Shown here: piece by piece, positions 27,280 to 35,449 of the stretch
How the letters are laid out: each line of letters starts with the position of its first letter
Position numbering within the stretch: position 1 is the first letter of the stretch
Assembly (NCBI GenBank): GCA_009877105.1
Contig: WXFD01000027.1
Location: 1-42,507, forward strand
Source: Bacteroidales bacterium
GTDB lineage: Bacteria > Bacteroidota > Bacteroidia > Bacteroidales > VadinHA17
Reading direction: 5' to 3'
Length of the DNA: 42,507 nucleotides
Position numbers and translations under genes: made by a program
The notes under the pieces: model-generated
Seen by the model: the letters and a program-made list of their open reading frames with translations, nothing else
Databases searched by the model: none
What the model was told of the DNA's origin: nothing

Positions 27280-28567
27280 CGACATATTCAGGGATAATGT
27301 TGAAAAGGCTTTCAGCAGCTACAATGCCGACCATCTTGCAGAAGAGGGATGGAATTCGTTCGTTGCCGGGAAAGCGAAGCGGCGCAGGCGGACAATATGG
27401 TTCCCGCTGTGGGCGCGTGCAGCTTCAGTGATGCTGGTAATTGGTCTTGGCGTTTTTATTGCATATAAGGCATCCATACGGCATTCTGCCCCGGAGATTC
27501 TCTCCGGACCGGGATCATCGTCAAATCTTCCCGCGGAGTCACCCGCAGAAGATAAAACCCCGGAACCGTCTTCTGCATCAGCTGCCAGACCGTCGATTTC
27601 AGGCACAACGCCCGTACAGGATAAAACCGAAAAAAGCCCCGCCTGGCAACAGAATTCTTATGAAGAAAAGTACTCACCGTCAGAGTTTATCCTCACAGGC
27701 GCTGAACCCCTCCCGCTTCCGGAAATCTCGCTCGACAGGTTTATTAATCGTTATGGATCCCCACCTCCTCATGTTCTGGCTGAGAACGAATTGCCTGAAG
27801 ATAAAATACCTGAAGACCCTGTTTCAGCCGCCGTGATGCCTGAAGGCTTTGTCATGGATAAAAACTCATCCGGAGGAGAAAAGCGTCACGGGACGGGAAT
27901 CCTCATGGCAGGAGTATCAGGATTGCTGGCACAGAGTGCCGGAACAGCGTCTCCGTCATCAGGCCTGTCGGTTGGCTTTTACCTCGATCAGAAGCTCTCA
28001 GGGAAAATCTCGGTCCGTCCCGGACTCGCCATAGCCATGCAGTCGTTCGGAACAGGGGACGTCAGCAGCCAGGACAGATTCAATTATACCATGTCGCTGA
28101 ACGACGGAACAAAGGGCATACCTCATTCATCCAGCGGACATCTGAGCATGCTGGCAATGGAAGTGCCGCTGAATATTGTTTTCAGGATCTCGGGAAAGGA
28201 GCGCTCGGGGTTCTACCTGTCGACCGGAGCATCCACCATGATCTATCTCAGCCAGCAGTTCAGGGCCGGTTACGTTAACAAATACACAAAATCGGAGATC
28301 AACACCATGACAGGTGAATCCTTTTCCGAAACCCGTTATTCGACCGTTGAGGTCGAAAATAATTACAGCGCATTCAGCCATACAGACTTTTTCGGACTTG
28401 CCAACCTGTCGGCAGGATACTCCTTCGCCTACGGCAAAACAGGCACTATGCTCGTGGAGCCTTTCCTGCAACTGCCCGTAAGCGATCTTACCAGCCTTAA
28501 CCTCAGAGTCAGGTACGGAGGTATTTCAATGAAACTGAAGTTCGGCAGACAGGAACGGGATAATTAA
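27266..28567 (+). CDS. Dual-membrane anti-sigma candidate: cytoplasmic segment, inner-membrane helix, linker, outer-membrane barrel
   Basis: The ATG at 27266 (MNRFDDIFRD) is chosen because it follows the sigma factor in a 14-bp overlap; a longer frame from 27167 is just an out-of-frame read of the sigma gene. The 433-residue product has a charged N-terminus of about 45 residues, one hydrophobic helix (WFPLWARAASVMLVIGLGVFIAY, 45-67), a long Pro/Ser/Glu-rich stretch with no hydrophobic segment (70-190), then beta-strand-rich sequence ending in LNLRVRYGGISMKLKFG, typical of an outer-membrane barrel. Such sigma-linked proteins spanning both membranes were described as Dma anti-sigma factors in Bacteroides; this is a likely member. 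Confidence 0.75.
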   Translation: MNRFDDIFRDNVEKAFSSYNADHLAEEGWNSFVAGKAKRRRRTIWFPLWARAASVMLVIGLGVFIAYKASIRHSAPEILSGPGSSSNLPAESPAEDKTPEPSSASAARPSISGTTPVQDKTEKSPAWQQNSYEEKYSPSEFILTGAEPLPLPEISLDRFINRYGSPPPHVLAENELPEDKIPEDPVSAAVMPEGFVMDKNSSGGEKRHGTGILMAGVSGLLAQSAGTASPSSGLSVGFYLDQKLSGKISVRPGLAIAMQSFGTGDVSSQDRFNYTMSLNDGTKGIPHSSSGHLSMLAMEVPLNIVFRISGKERSGFYLSTGASTMIYLSQQFRAGYVNKYTKSEINTMTGESFSETRYSTVEVENNYSAFSHTDFFGLANLSAGYSFAYGKTGTMLVEPFLQLPVSDLTSLNLRVRYGGISMKLKFGRQERDN

Positions 28568-28738
28568 AGAAATAATTGCTTCCGGATTTACCAGGGTCAT
28601 CCCTTCCGCCACTGAACCCCGTGGCCTGAAAAACACCACCGCTATTTATGAAATGTAAAACTAACGGGAATATTTCTGCCCCTACTTAATGGGCTTCATT
28701 TATACATTATTTTCCGAATAATTAATACCTTTCGTGAA

Positions 28739-30238
28739 ATGAAACTGCCTGGCCTAACCAAAATATTTAACAGAATGAAAAAGCTGTTCCGTGCACTGGT
28801 CATTATCTTTGCATTGCTTGTACTGATTGTCATAATTAAAACTGCGACATTCAGTTCGATGCAGCTCAAACCTGAAGCAATAGAGCTTCCTGCTTTCCCT
28901 GACGCAAGCGTTGAACATCTGTCGGAAGCAATTACATATCCCACAATCTCGGAAGCAATTGATTCCCCTGTTGACACAGCCGCTTTTAAGGGATTCCACA
29001 AATTTCTCATGGAAGCCTATCCGCTGATACACCGGGATCTTAAAAAAGAAGTCTTTTCGTCATTCAGCCTGCTCTATACCTGGGAAGGCAGTGATTCACG
29101 CCTGAAACCGGTCGTTCTTACAGCCCACCTTGATGTTGTACCAACGGGCGAATTGAGTTCATGGTCGGAGCCTCCGTTTTCCGGAAAAAATGACGGCACA
29201 TTCATATGGGGAAGAGGAACCCTCGATGACAAGTCCTCAATGATATCAATAATGGAGGCTGTTGAAAAGCTTTTGTCCGAAAACTACAAACCCGAAAGAA
29301 CCATTTACCTGGCATTTGGTCATGACGAAGAGATCGGCGGACTGAAAGGCGCAGGAGTGATGGCTGGTGAACTGGTAAAAAGAAACCTTGATGCTGAATT
29401 TGTTCTCGATGAGGGTTATGCAGTAACAATCGGAATGGTTCCAATGATAAAAAAACCGGTTGCACTTATCGGCACCTCGGAAAAAGGATATTTGTCGGTC
29501 AGCCTCTCTGTTGAGATGGAAGGTGGCCATTCAGCCTTTCCGGCAAGGGAATCGGCAATTACCCTGATCACAGGAGCTTTGAACAGGATCGTCAGCAACC
29601 AGATGAAATCCGGGATATCAGAACCAGTAAATGACTTTATCAGGTATATCGGCCCGGAGATGCCCTGGTATGCAAGGGCAATATTTGCCAACAAATGGCT
29701 TTTCAAAGGGCTGATCCTTAAAATATATGAGGGAGGAAATAACTCCAACGCCCTTGTAAGGACAACCACCGCTCCGACAATTATTCATGCCGGAATTAAA
29801 GACAACGTGATACCCACCCGGGCGGAAGCAGTTGTGAATTTCAGGATACTGCCAGGTGAAACCTCAGGTGATGTCATAAATCACCTTGAAAGGGTCATTG
29901 CTGATGACCGGATCAGCATCCGGCCGCTTGAAGACCTGAAAGAGCCTGCACCCGTTTCCCCGATTGATGCACCCGGATTTGATATTATTCACAAGACCAT
30001 AAGACAGGTTTATCCCGAGGCACTTGTTGCACCAACAATGATGCTGGCAGCCTCAGACAGCAGGAAGTATCTGGGAATCAGCAGGAATATCTACAATTTC
30101 GCACCGATCATTGTTACCGATGAGGATCTTGCGAGAACACACGGGCTAAATGAAAGGACTCAAATCGGGCATTTCATCCGCGGCGTCGGTTTTTACTACC
30201 AGCTGATCAGGAACTGCAACAATCAATCAGCCGGCTGA
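28739..30238 (+). CDS. M20-family metallopeptidase (PM20D1-like carboxypeptidase)
   Basis: The 499-residue protein begins with a hydrophobic anchor (ALVIIFALLVLIVIIKT), so it is probably membrane-anchored facing the periplasm; a start at 28775 (MKKLFRAL) is also possible. Zinc-site motifs are present: LTAHLDVVPTG, GRGTLDDKSSM, GHDEEIGG (catalytic Glu followed by a zinc Glu), FVLDEGY and the C-terminal ARTHGLNE. The M20 dimerisation insert follows (SVEMEGGHSAFPARESA). It resembles the PM20D1/carboxypeptidase S group, which hydrolyse N-acyl amino acids or small peptides. The substrate is unknown; no operon partner. Confidence 0.9.
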   Translation: MKLPGLTKIFNRMKKLFRALVIIFALLVLIVIIKTATFSSMQLKPEAIELPAFPDASVEHLSEAITYPTISEAIDSPVDTAAFKGFHKFLMEAYPLIHRDLKKEVFSSFSLLYTWEGSDSRLKPVVLTAHLDVVPTGELSSWSEPPFSGKNDGTFIWGRGTLDDKSSMISIMEAVEKLLSENYKPERTIYLAFGHDEEIGGLKGAGVMAGELVKRNLDAEFVLDEGYAVTIGMVPMIKKPVALIGTSEKGYLSVSLSVEMEGGHSAFPARESAITLITGALNRIVSNQMKSGISEPVNDFIRYIGPEMPWYARAIFANKWLFKGLILKIYEGGNNSNALVRTTTAPTIIHAGIKDNVIPTRAEAVVNFRILPGETSGDVINHLERVIADDRISIRPLEDLKEPAPVSPIDAPGFDIIHKTIRQVYPEALVAPTMMLAASDSRKYLGISRNIYNFAPIIVTDEDLARTHGLNERTQIGHFIRGVGFYYQLIRNCNNQSAG

Positions 30239-30247
30239 TTTTCCCTG

Positions 30248-31795
30248 TCAGTTCAACATGTCCTTCTGAAGAGAATCCGGGTTACTCATCATCTCCTGCA
30301 CCATCCTTGTAACACTTCTGAAATCAATTTTCCCGGTACCCATAATCGGCAGGTCCCTTATCAAAGCAAATTGCCTGGGAAGCGCGATCATGGGCAACTC
30401 ATTCATCATCTTCCTGAGTATTTCCGTTTTGTTTATCTCTTCTGAAACAGCAGCAACGATATATGATCCCTTCTTCTCATCCGATACCTCAACAACACAG
30501 CAGGAGATTCCGTTGGGTAGCAGTTTCTCCAGTACATTCTCAACCCTGACCAGTGAGATCATTTCACCTCCGACCTTTGCAAATCTCTTGAAGCGGCCTG
30601 CATGCCACAGGAAACCATCCTCATCAAGGAAACCCATATCGCCGGTATTGTACCAGCCGTCGGAAAGGACCTCTGCTGTCTGTTCAGGATCATCATAATA
30701 ACCTTTCATCACCGAGTCCCCCTTGACAAATATCAATCCCACCTCACGGGGTTTGCACCCTTCCCCGCTTTCAAAATTGATTATCTTCACCTCGACGCCG
30801 GGAATCACTTTTCCGATACTGCCGGGCCTGTTGAATTCAGGTGAATTCGTTGAAACCACCGGCGACGTTTCCGTGGCACCATAACCCTCAAGAAGTGCCA
30901 CCCCGTGCTTTTTCATAAATCCTTCCCTGAGTGAATCCGGACACTTATCGGCCCCTGCAATCATCAGCCTGAGTGACTTGTAATCCCCGGGCTCTGATTT
31001 CTGAAGATATCCCCAAAAAAAACTGGGAGTGCCAACCATCAGGGTCGGCCTCTCTTCCCGTGCAATATTGCTTATCGTCTGAAAATCAAGAGGATTTGCA
31101 TATGTTATCATTGTCATTCCATAACACAGGGGCGTCCACAGATTGACCGTTAAACCAAATACATGGAAGAAAACAAGGTTTGCCAGCAATACATCTGAGT
31201 CGGACAGACTTACATATTTCCCGAAGTTTATCAGATTTGAGGCAATATTGAGATGTGTCAGCTGAACAGCTTTCGGATCCTTTTCACTCCCGCTGGTAAA
31301 CAGGATTGTTGCAGTGTCATTTTCTTCCCCCTGGTGGATCATTTTGAGTACCATCTTCACAGGAAGCTTCGATTTCAAAGCCGCTTTCAGCTTTTCACCG
31401 GTGGTGACACCCTCCATAATATCCTCAATCATCACCATCCCGTCGATCACGGGGCATTTTACTTTTTCAAGCAGCGCCTTGGAGGTGATGATTGTTTTGA
31501 ACTTGCATTTTTTCTGAGCATACAATGCATTTTCCCTGGCTCCTGTTGAATAATTGATCATCACCGGTATCCTTCCGCTCATCAGCGCCCCGGCCACAGA
31601 CAACGCACAACCTGCAGAGGTTGGGATCATAATGCCTATAAATCCCTTATCATACTTTTTGAATTTTGAACTCAGAATGAGGGCTCCTATCAGTGCAGTT
31701 GAATAATTGATGCTCTTGCCGGTGGTTTTGTCAATGATAGCCATTTTGCCGGCATATTTCTTTGCCATGCAAACAAATTGTTGATGAAGCAGCAT
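30248..31795 (-). CDS. AMP-binding enzyme, acyl-ACP synthetase (Aas C-terminal)-like
   Basis: The ATG at 31795 (MLLHQQFVCMAKKYAGKMAIID) is preferred; the longer frame needs a TTG at 31837. The 515-residue protein has TILFTSGSEKDPKAVQLTHLN (P-loop motif), GYGATETSPVV, YNTGDMGFLDEDGFLWHAGRFKRFAKVGGEMISLVRVE and the catalytic Lys in IMGTGKIDFRSV. The P-loop with SGSEKDPK and the MINYSTGARE segment are characteristic of the ligase half of Aas (acyl-ACP synthetase / 2-acylglycerophosphoethanolamine acyltransferase). The acyltransferase half is absent. It may activate free fatty acids for re-acylation of phospholipids. Confidence 0.85.
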   Translation of the reverse strand: MLLHQQFVCMAKKYAGKMAIIDKTTGKSINYSTALIGALILSSKFKKYDKGFIGIMIPTSAGCALSVAGALMSGRIPVMINYSTGARENALYAQKKCKFKTIITSKALLEKVKCPVIDGMVMIEDIMEGVTTGEKLKAALKSKLPVKMVLKMIHQGEENDTATILFTSGSEKDPKAVQLTHLNIASNLINFGKYVSLSDSDVLLANLVFFHVFGLTVNLWTPLCYGMTMITYANPLDFQTISNIAREERPTLMVGTPSFFWGYLQKSEPGDYKSLRLMIAGADKCPDSLREGFMKKHGVALLEGYGATETSPVVSTNSPEFNRPGSIGKVIPGVEVKIINFESGEGCKPREVGLIFVKGDSVMKGYYDDPEQTAEVLSDGWYNTGDMGFLDEDGFLWHAGRFKRFAKVGGEMISLVRVENVLEKLLPNGISCCVVEVSDEKKGSYIVAAVSEEINKTEILRKMMNELPMIALPRQFALIRDLPIMGTGKIDFRSVTRMVQEMMSNPDSLQKDMLN

Positions 31796-31837
31796 AAAGT
31801 CAGTTTTTTGGTTTATCCGGGATTTTAAAACGGCCAA

Positions 31838-32255
31838 TATACTTATTAATTTTTATAACAATGTCACCTTTAATTTTTTTTAAATTTCGGGTCGAAAACC
31901 GTTATTTCTGACGGTTTATTTAATCTATTAGCTGTTAGTTATTTAACAGATACTGATTGAGCAGGGATGAAAATAAAACAATGGCGATTCGAAAATCCGG
32001 ACAGAAACGGACAAGGTCCCGGTAGTTCTGGTTCTTTGCAATGAAATATCCTATATACCTGAAAGTCCTTGTTTCCAGGCCTTTCTGAAAGACATACCGG
32101 GCCAAAAGCATTTTCTGCCCCGGAAAGGTTAATTTTTCAGATCTCTTAGATTTCGTAACTTTGATGATGTCAATAATTCCGGTATGGTTTATACTTTTTC
32201 CTGTTTATCCCGGTTATCTGTTCAGGAATAATAATGATTTTAAACATAATAAGTT
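31838..32255. other. Intergenic region upstream of the envelope operon
   Basis: This 418-bp stretch between divergent genes shows no credible ORF and no RNA gene I can recognise. It is AT-rich near both ends. A -7 match to the phylum consensus lies at 32156-32163 on the plus strand, implying a leader of about 90 bases before the DUF1573 gene. Confidence 0.5.
32156..32163 (+). promoter_or_regulatory. -7 box (TAACTTTG) of the four-gene envelope operon
   Basis: TAACTTTG matches TAnnTTTG. The upstream 20-25 bases are T-rich but lack an exact TTTG at -33. The first gene starts about 92 bp downstream. Confidence 0.45.
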
Positions 32256-32666
32256 ATGAAATTCAGAGTATTTTATTTCATCCTGCTTGTTATTTACAGC
32301 CTGCCTGCTTACTCATCAGATGATAAAAACCCGGATCAGAAAGGATCTGACAACAGTCCGGTGATCAGTTTTTCAAAGACGGAATTCGATTTTGGAACTA
32401 TCCGTATGGGTGCGGAAGCAGTTCATTATTTTGTATTTTCCAATTCTGGCAAATCTCCGTTGATCATACTGAATGTAAGAACATCATGCGGATGTACGGT
32501 TACCGACTGGCCAAAAACACCGCTGGGTGCAGGCATGAAGGATTCCCTGAAGGTTGAATATAATACCAGGGTGAAAGGTGTGTTCAATAAAACAATCACA
32601 ATTCAGTCAAATGCCAGGGATCCGCTTGTTGAACTGCGGATCAGGGGAAATGTGGTTAAAAGGTGA
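32256..32666 (+). CDS. DUF1573 (ASH/MSP-like) secreted protein
   Basis: A signal peptide (FILLVIYSLPAYS) precedes the DUF1573 domain: ISFSKTEFDFGTIRMGAEAVHYFVFSNSGKSPLIILNVRTSCGCTVTDWPKTPL, a well-known Bacteroidota immunoglobulin-like fold with the SCGCT motif, ending ELRIRGNVV. At 136 residues it is a single-domain protein. The stop overlaps the GTG start of the next gene (GTGA), showing tight translational coupling. It is the first gene of a four-gene envelope operon; function unknown. Confidence 0.9.
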   Translation: MKFRVFYFILLVIYSLPAYSSDDKNPDQKGSDNSPVISFSKTEFDFGTIRMGAEAVHYFVFSNSGKSPLIILNVRTSCGCTVTDWPKTPLGAGMKDSLKVEYNTRVKGVFNKTITIQSNARDPLVELRIRGNVVKR

Positions 32667-33580
32667 CCAGCACAGGAAATGATATTGATTTTAAGGCAGG
32701 ATATCTTCTAAAAGTAATTTTCCTGCTTTCCGTTACGGCATTGTTAACTCAGTGCTCGGAAAAAGTGGAAGAGGAACTGCCGGAAAAATTGTCTGTAGAG
32801 CTTGTTGCGCATGATGTTACCGTTTTCAGGGGATCCGACGGATCCGTTAAAGCTGTGGTTACCGGCGGTATCGCTCCGTACAGCTTCAGCTGGTCAAACG
32901 GAGAAACGACGGAAGAAATTAAAAACCTGTCTGCGGGTGTATATTCCGTTGTTGTGAGAGATGCCGTTGATTCAATCGCAGCGGCAACCACTAAAGTCAA
33001 CCAGCCTGTACCCGGAAATTCAGTCGCCGACAGGGAAGGCAACATATACCCTACCGTAATGATCGGTGAACAGGTATGGATGCAGGAGAATCTGCGTGTT
33101 AAAGTTGCCCCTGACAGTTCTGCCATTGTCAGTTATGTATACAATGATGATCCGGAAAATGAGATGACTTACGGCAGACTGTATACATGGGATGTGGCAA
33201 TGAACGGCTCCATGGCTGAAAAGGCACAGGGAATATGCCCCGTCGGCTGGCATATTCCCTCAGACAGCGAATGGAAAACCCTTGAAGTATTTCTTGGAAT
33301 GACCAGCCAGGAAGCAGATCTTGACAACACCTGGAGGGGAGCGGGAGTGGGTTCGAAACTCGCCGTAGGAGGAGGGTCTGGTTATGATGCACTTTTTGCG
33401 GGAAGAAGAACCAACTATGGATCATACAGCCTTCTGAACCTGTATGAGTATGTCTGGACATCTACCGTATCAGGGCCTAACGCATGGCGGCGATGCCTTG
33501 AGAACGGAGTCAGCACCGTGGGAAGATGGGATACATTTCCCAGGGATTATGCATTCTCGATCAGGTGCATCAAGGATTAA
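32663..33580 (+). CDS. SprB-repeat and FISUMP-domain lipoprotein
   Basis: The start is GTG at 32663, overlapping the previous stop by 4 bp. The 305-residue protein has a lipobox-like LLTQC, one SprB-type repeat (TVFRGSDGSVKAVVTGGIAPYSFSWSNG) and a FISUMP domain (DREGNIYPTVMIGEQVWMQENLRV, GRLYTWDVAMNG, CPVGWHIPSDSEWKTLE, GYDALFAGRRTN, ending AFSIRCIKD). SprB repeats occur in gliding adhesins and large surface proteins; FISUMP domains occur in many surface lipoproteins of the phylum. A surface-exposed adhesive or structural role is likely. No type IX C-terminal signal is seen. Confidence 0.9.
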   Translation: MTSTGNDIDFKAGYLLKVIFLLSVTALLTQCSEKVEEELPEKLSVELVAHDVTVFRGSDGSVKAVVTGGIAPYSFSWSNGETTEEIKNLSAGVYSVVVRDAVDSIAAATTKVNQPVPGNSVADREGNIYPTVMIGEQVWMQENLRVKVAPDSSAIVSYVYNDDPENEMTYGRLYTWDVAMNGSMAEKAQGICPVGWHIPSDSEWKTLEVFLGMTSQEADLDNTWRGAGVGSKLAVGGGSGYDALFAGRRTNYGSYSLLNLYEYVWTSTVSGPNAWRRCLENGVSTVGRWDTFPRDYAFSIRCIKD

Positions 33581-33592
33581 AAAAAAGCGAAA

Positions 33593-33937
33593 ATGAAATA
33601 TCTGTCAGGAATAATGTTGCTTTTTCTAACATTTTCCTTCTGTTCAAAGGATGATAACGACAATCCGGAAGATCCGGATCAGCCGTTCATCTATACATCC
33701 CTTACCGCTGAAAAAGATACGATTGAATCGGGCCAGACCACTAAGGTTACAGCTGCTGCATCAGGATACAAACTGTCATTCCGCTGGTCAGCCACCGCCG
33801 GCGATATTCTCGGAACCGGCAGCCAGGTCATTTATGCAGCTTCTCCCTGCCAGGCCGGAAAAAATAAAATCACCTGCACTGCCAGCGATGGGAAAGGTAA
33901 TTCAGGTTCAAAAGAAGTATTCATTGTTGTCAGATAA
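33593..33937 (+). CDS. Small Ig/PKD-like lipoprotein
   Basis: A type II signal (LLFLTFSFC) is followed by an acidic spacer (SKDDNDNPEDPDQP) and a single Ig/PKD-like domain (SLTAEKDTIESGQTTKVTAAASGYKLSFRWSATAGDILG ... NKITCTASDGKGNSGSKEVFIVV). 114 residues. It lies 12 bp after the FISUMP gene and overlaps the next gene by 14 bp, so it is the third member of the operon. No homologous function is recognised. Confidence 0.8.
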   Translation: MKYLSGIMLLFLTFSFCSKDDNDNPEDPDQPFIYTSLTAEKDTIESGQTTKVTAAASGYKLSFRWSATAGDILGTGSQVIYAASPCQAGKNKITCTASDGKGNSGSKEVFIVVR

Positions 33938-34871
33938 ACTGAAAATAATATTTCTTATCCTGCCCTGGCTGTTCACAGGTCAGATAAAGGCCCAGTGCCT
34001 TTCATCCGTTAATCCTGTCGGCGGAACAGTCAACCTGCTGGTTCTTGAAAAGAATACCCTGAGGGTTATCTCGTTTTACCGCCATAATTACGGCAATAAA
34101 TATTTTGAAGGAAGCAGGCCATCCGATTTCAGTCTGATAAAAAGCGCAAACTATAATTACGCCGGAACAATTGTCGCATACGGACTGGCGGAAAAGCTTA
34201 CCCTCGAAACAGAATTCGGCTATTTTTTCAACAAAACTCAGCATTACAACATCAGCCCGTCGCTGAAACTTCAGGGCAGCGGCTTTTCAAACGCAGTTGT
34301 ATCTGCCAGATACGGCCTGCTGAAAAACCAAAGCAAACGGTTTTTTATCTCTACCGGACTTGGCCTGAAAATTCCCCTGTCCACCACACCGGTTTCAAGA
34401 GGCGGAGTTGAACTGCCGGTGGAACTGCAGCCGACAACAGGAGCATACGGAGCTGTGGCCCAGCTATTCATGGTTAAGGAAGTACCTGCTTCAGGAACAA
34501 GATATTTCCTAACCTCCAGGGCCGAATTTAATTCTGCAAACAGGCAGGAATACAAGCCGGGTACATCCGTTTTTACATCGCTGTTCTTCTCAAAACACCT
34601 GATGTATTCATGGCTCAGAGGCGACTGGACAACAATTATCCAGCTGAGAAGCGAGATCAGGGGCAGAGATAGAACCCTTAACGGCTGGAAAGAATCATCC
34701 GGAAGTACAATCTTCTATGTTTCACCGCAGGTAAATTATTTCATTGCTGAGAAATGGAATATCTCACTGATGTTAGATTTACCCGTATATCAATATTTTA
34801 CAGGAATTCAGCTGGCAACAAAATATGGTATCTCGCTTAATCTTGCCCGCGATTTCAGACTCGGGAATTAA
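33924..34871 (+). CDS. Outer-membrane channel/barrel protein with TTG start
   Basis: No ATG suits this gene: the long open frame from 33651 is out-of-frame over the preceding gene. TTG at 33924 or 33927 gives a good signal peptide (SDKLKIIFLILPWLFTGQIKAQC), so the 315-residue product starts inside the end of the lipoprotein gene. The body is rich in alternating beta strands (NYNYAGTIVAYGLAEKLTLETEFGYFF, FFISTGLGLKIPLSTTP, YFLTSRAEFNS, FYVSPQVNYFIAEKWNISLMLDLPVYQYF) ending in LNLARDFRLGN. An outer-membrane beta-barrel is likely, the presumed membrane partner of the three secreted proteins before it. Confidence 0.7.
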   Translation: MLSDKLKIIFLILPWLFTGQIKAQCLSSVNPVGGTVNLLVLEKNTLRVISFYRHNYGNKYFEGSRPSDFSLIKSANYNYAGTIVAYGLAEKLTLETEFGYFFNKTQHYNISPSLKLQGSGFSNAVVSARYGLLKNQSKRFFISTGLGLKIPLSTTPVSRGGVELPVELQPTTGAYGAVAQLFMVKEVPASGTRYFLTSRAEFNSANRQEYKPGTSVFTSLFFSKHLMYSWLRGDWTTIIQLRSEIRGRDRTLNGWKESSGSTIFYVSPQVNYFIAEKWNISLMLDLPVYQYFTGIQLATKYGISLNLARDFRLGN

Positions 34872-34917
34872 ATCCCCGATCTGTTGAAAACCCATCGGGA
34901 ATAATGGCTGAGTAAAA

Positions 34918-34931
34918 TGAACATTTGTTCA
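34918..34931. promoter_or_regulatory. Palindromic operator upstream of the DUF134 gene
   Basis: TGAACA-TT-TGTTCA is a perfect 6+6 inverted repeat with a 2-bp spacer. The same arms occur with spacer TA at 37889-37902 upstream of the DUF5320 gene. I found no third copy by eye. It is 108 bp before the DUF134 start, consistent with autoregulation. Confidence 0.75.
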
Positions 34932-34980
34932 CTAACCTGGAATTAACAGATATTTTCAGCAAAAGAACGGATTTAGTGAT

Positions 34981-34988
34981 TAAATTTG
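34981..34988 (+). promoter_or_regulatory. -7 box (TAAATTTG) of the DUF134 operon
   Basis: TAAATTTG is an exact TAnnTTTG match 50 bp before the preferred start of the DUF134 gene. The palindromic operator lies about 50 bp upstream of it, a position expected for an activator or for repression from a distance. Confidence 0.5.
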
Positions 34989-35038
34989 TTAATCATGTAT
35001 TTTCCGTTTTTTCTGTTTCCGGATCACTACCGATAGTT

Positions 35039-35449
35039 ATGCCAAACCGCAGAAGACTGAGAAGAATAAACATGCCGCCGTCAATGGAAGGTTTTAAACC
35101 CTTCGGGATACCGATGCGTGAGCTTGGATCGGTAGATCTTCTCTTTGAGGAATTTGAGGCATTGCGCCTGGCAGATTATGAAAACCTCACACAGGAAGAA
35201 GCAGCAGTGAAAATGCATATTTCGCGTCCCACTTTTACCCGCCTTTATGACAAGGCCCGCAAAAAAATTGCAAAAGCTTTTGTGGAAGGTAAGGCAATCC
35301 TGATCAGGGGAGGTACATTCATTACCGAAAATTACTGGTACAGGTGCGATAATTGCCACGAGACAATGGTTACTATGAAACCGGTGAAAAACTGCAGAAA
35401 ATGTGATTCTGATGATATTGTGCAGTTAAACGAGAAAGCTGATCCGTGA
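35039..35449 (+). CDS. DUF134 DNA-binding regulator with C-terminal CxxC pairs
   Basis: The ATG at 35039 gives MPNRRRLRRINMPPSMEGFKPFGIP, the standard DUF134 opening; the earlier ATG at 34925 would run through the promoter. In the 136-residue product the HTH (about 48-80, NLTQEEAAVKMHISRPTFTRLYDKARKKIA) is sigma-region-4-like. The C-terminus has CDNC (Cys103, 106) and CRKC (Cys119, 122), a zinc-ribbon or redox-sensitive arrangement. DUF134 genes are recurrent neighbours of DUF5320, MinD-ferredoxin ATPases and NifX/ORP genes in anaerobes. Its own promoter carries the palindrome shared with DUF5320, making it the likely operator-binding protein. The stop overlaps the next GTG start. Confidence 0.85.
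   Translation: MPNRRRLRRINMPPSMEGFKPFGIPMRELGSVDLLFEEFEALRLADYENLTQEEAAVKMHISRPTFTRLYDKARKKIAKAFVEGKAILIRGGTFITENYWYRCDNCHETMVTMKPVKNCRKCDSDDIVQLNEKADP

Noticed and set aside
33651..33923. 5' extension of the outer-membrane barrel ORF over the preceding lipoprotein
   Set aside because: The extension is Arg/Pro-rich out-of-frame translation; the signal peptide at TTG 33924 gives the natural start.
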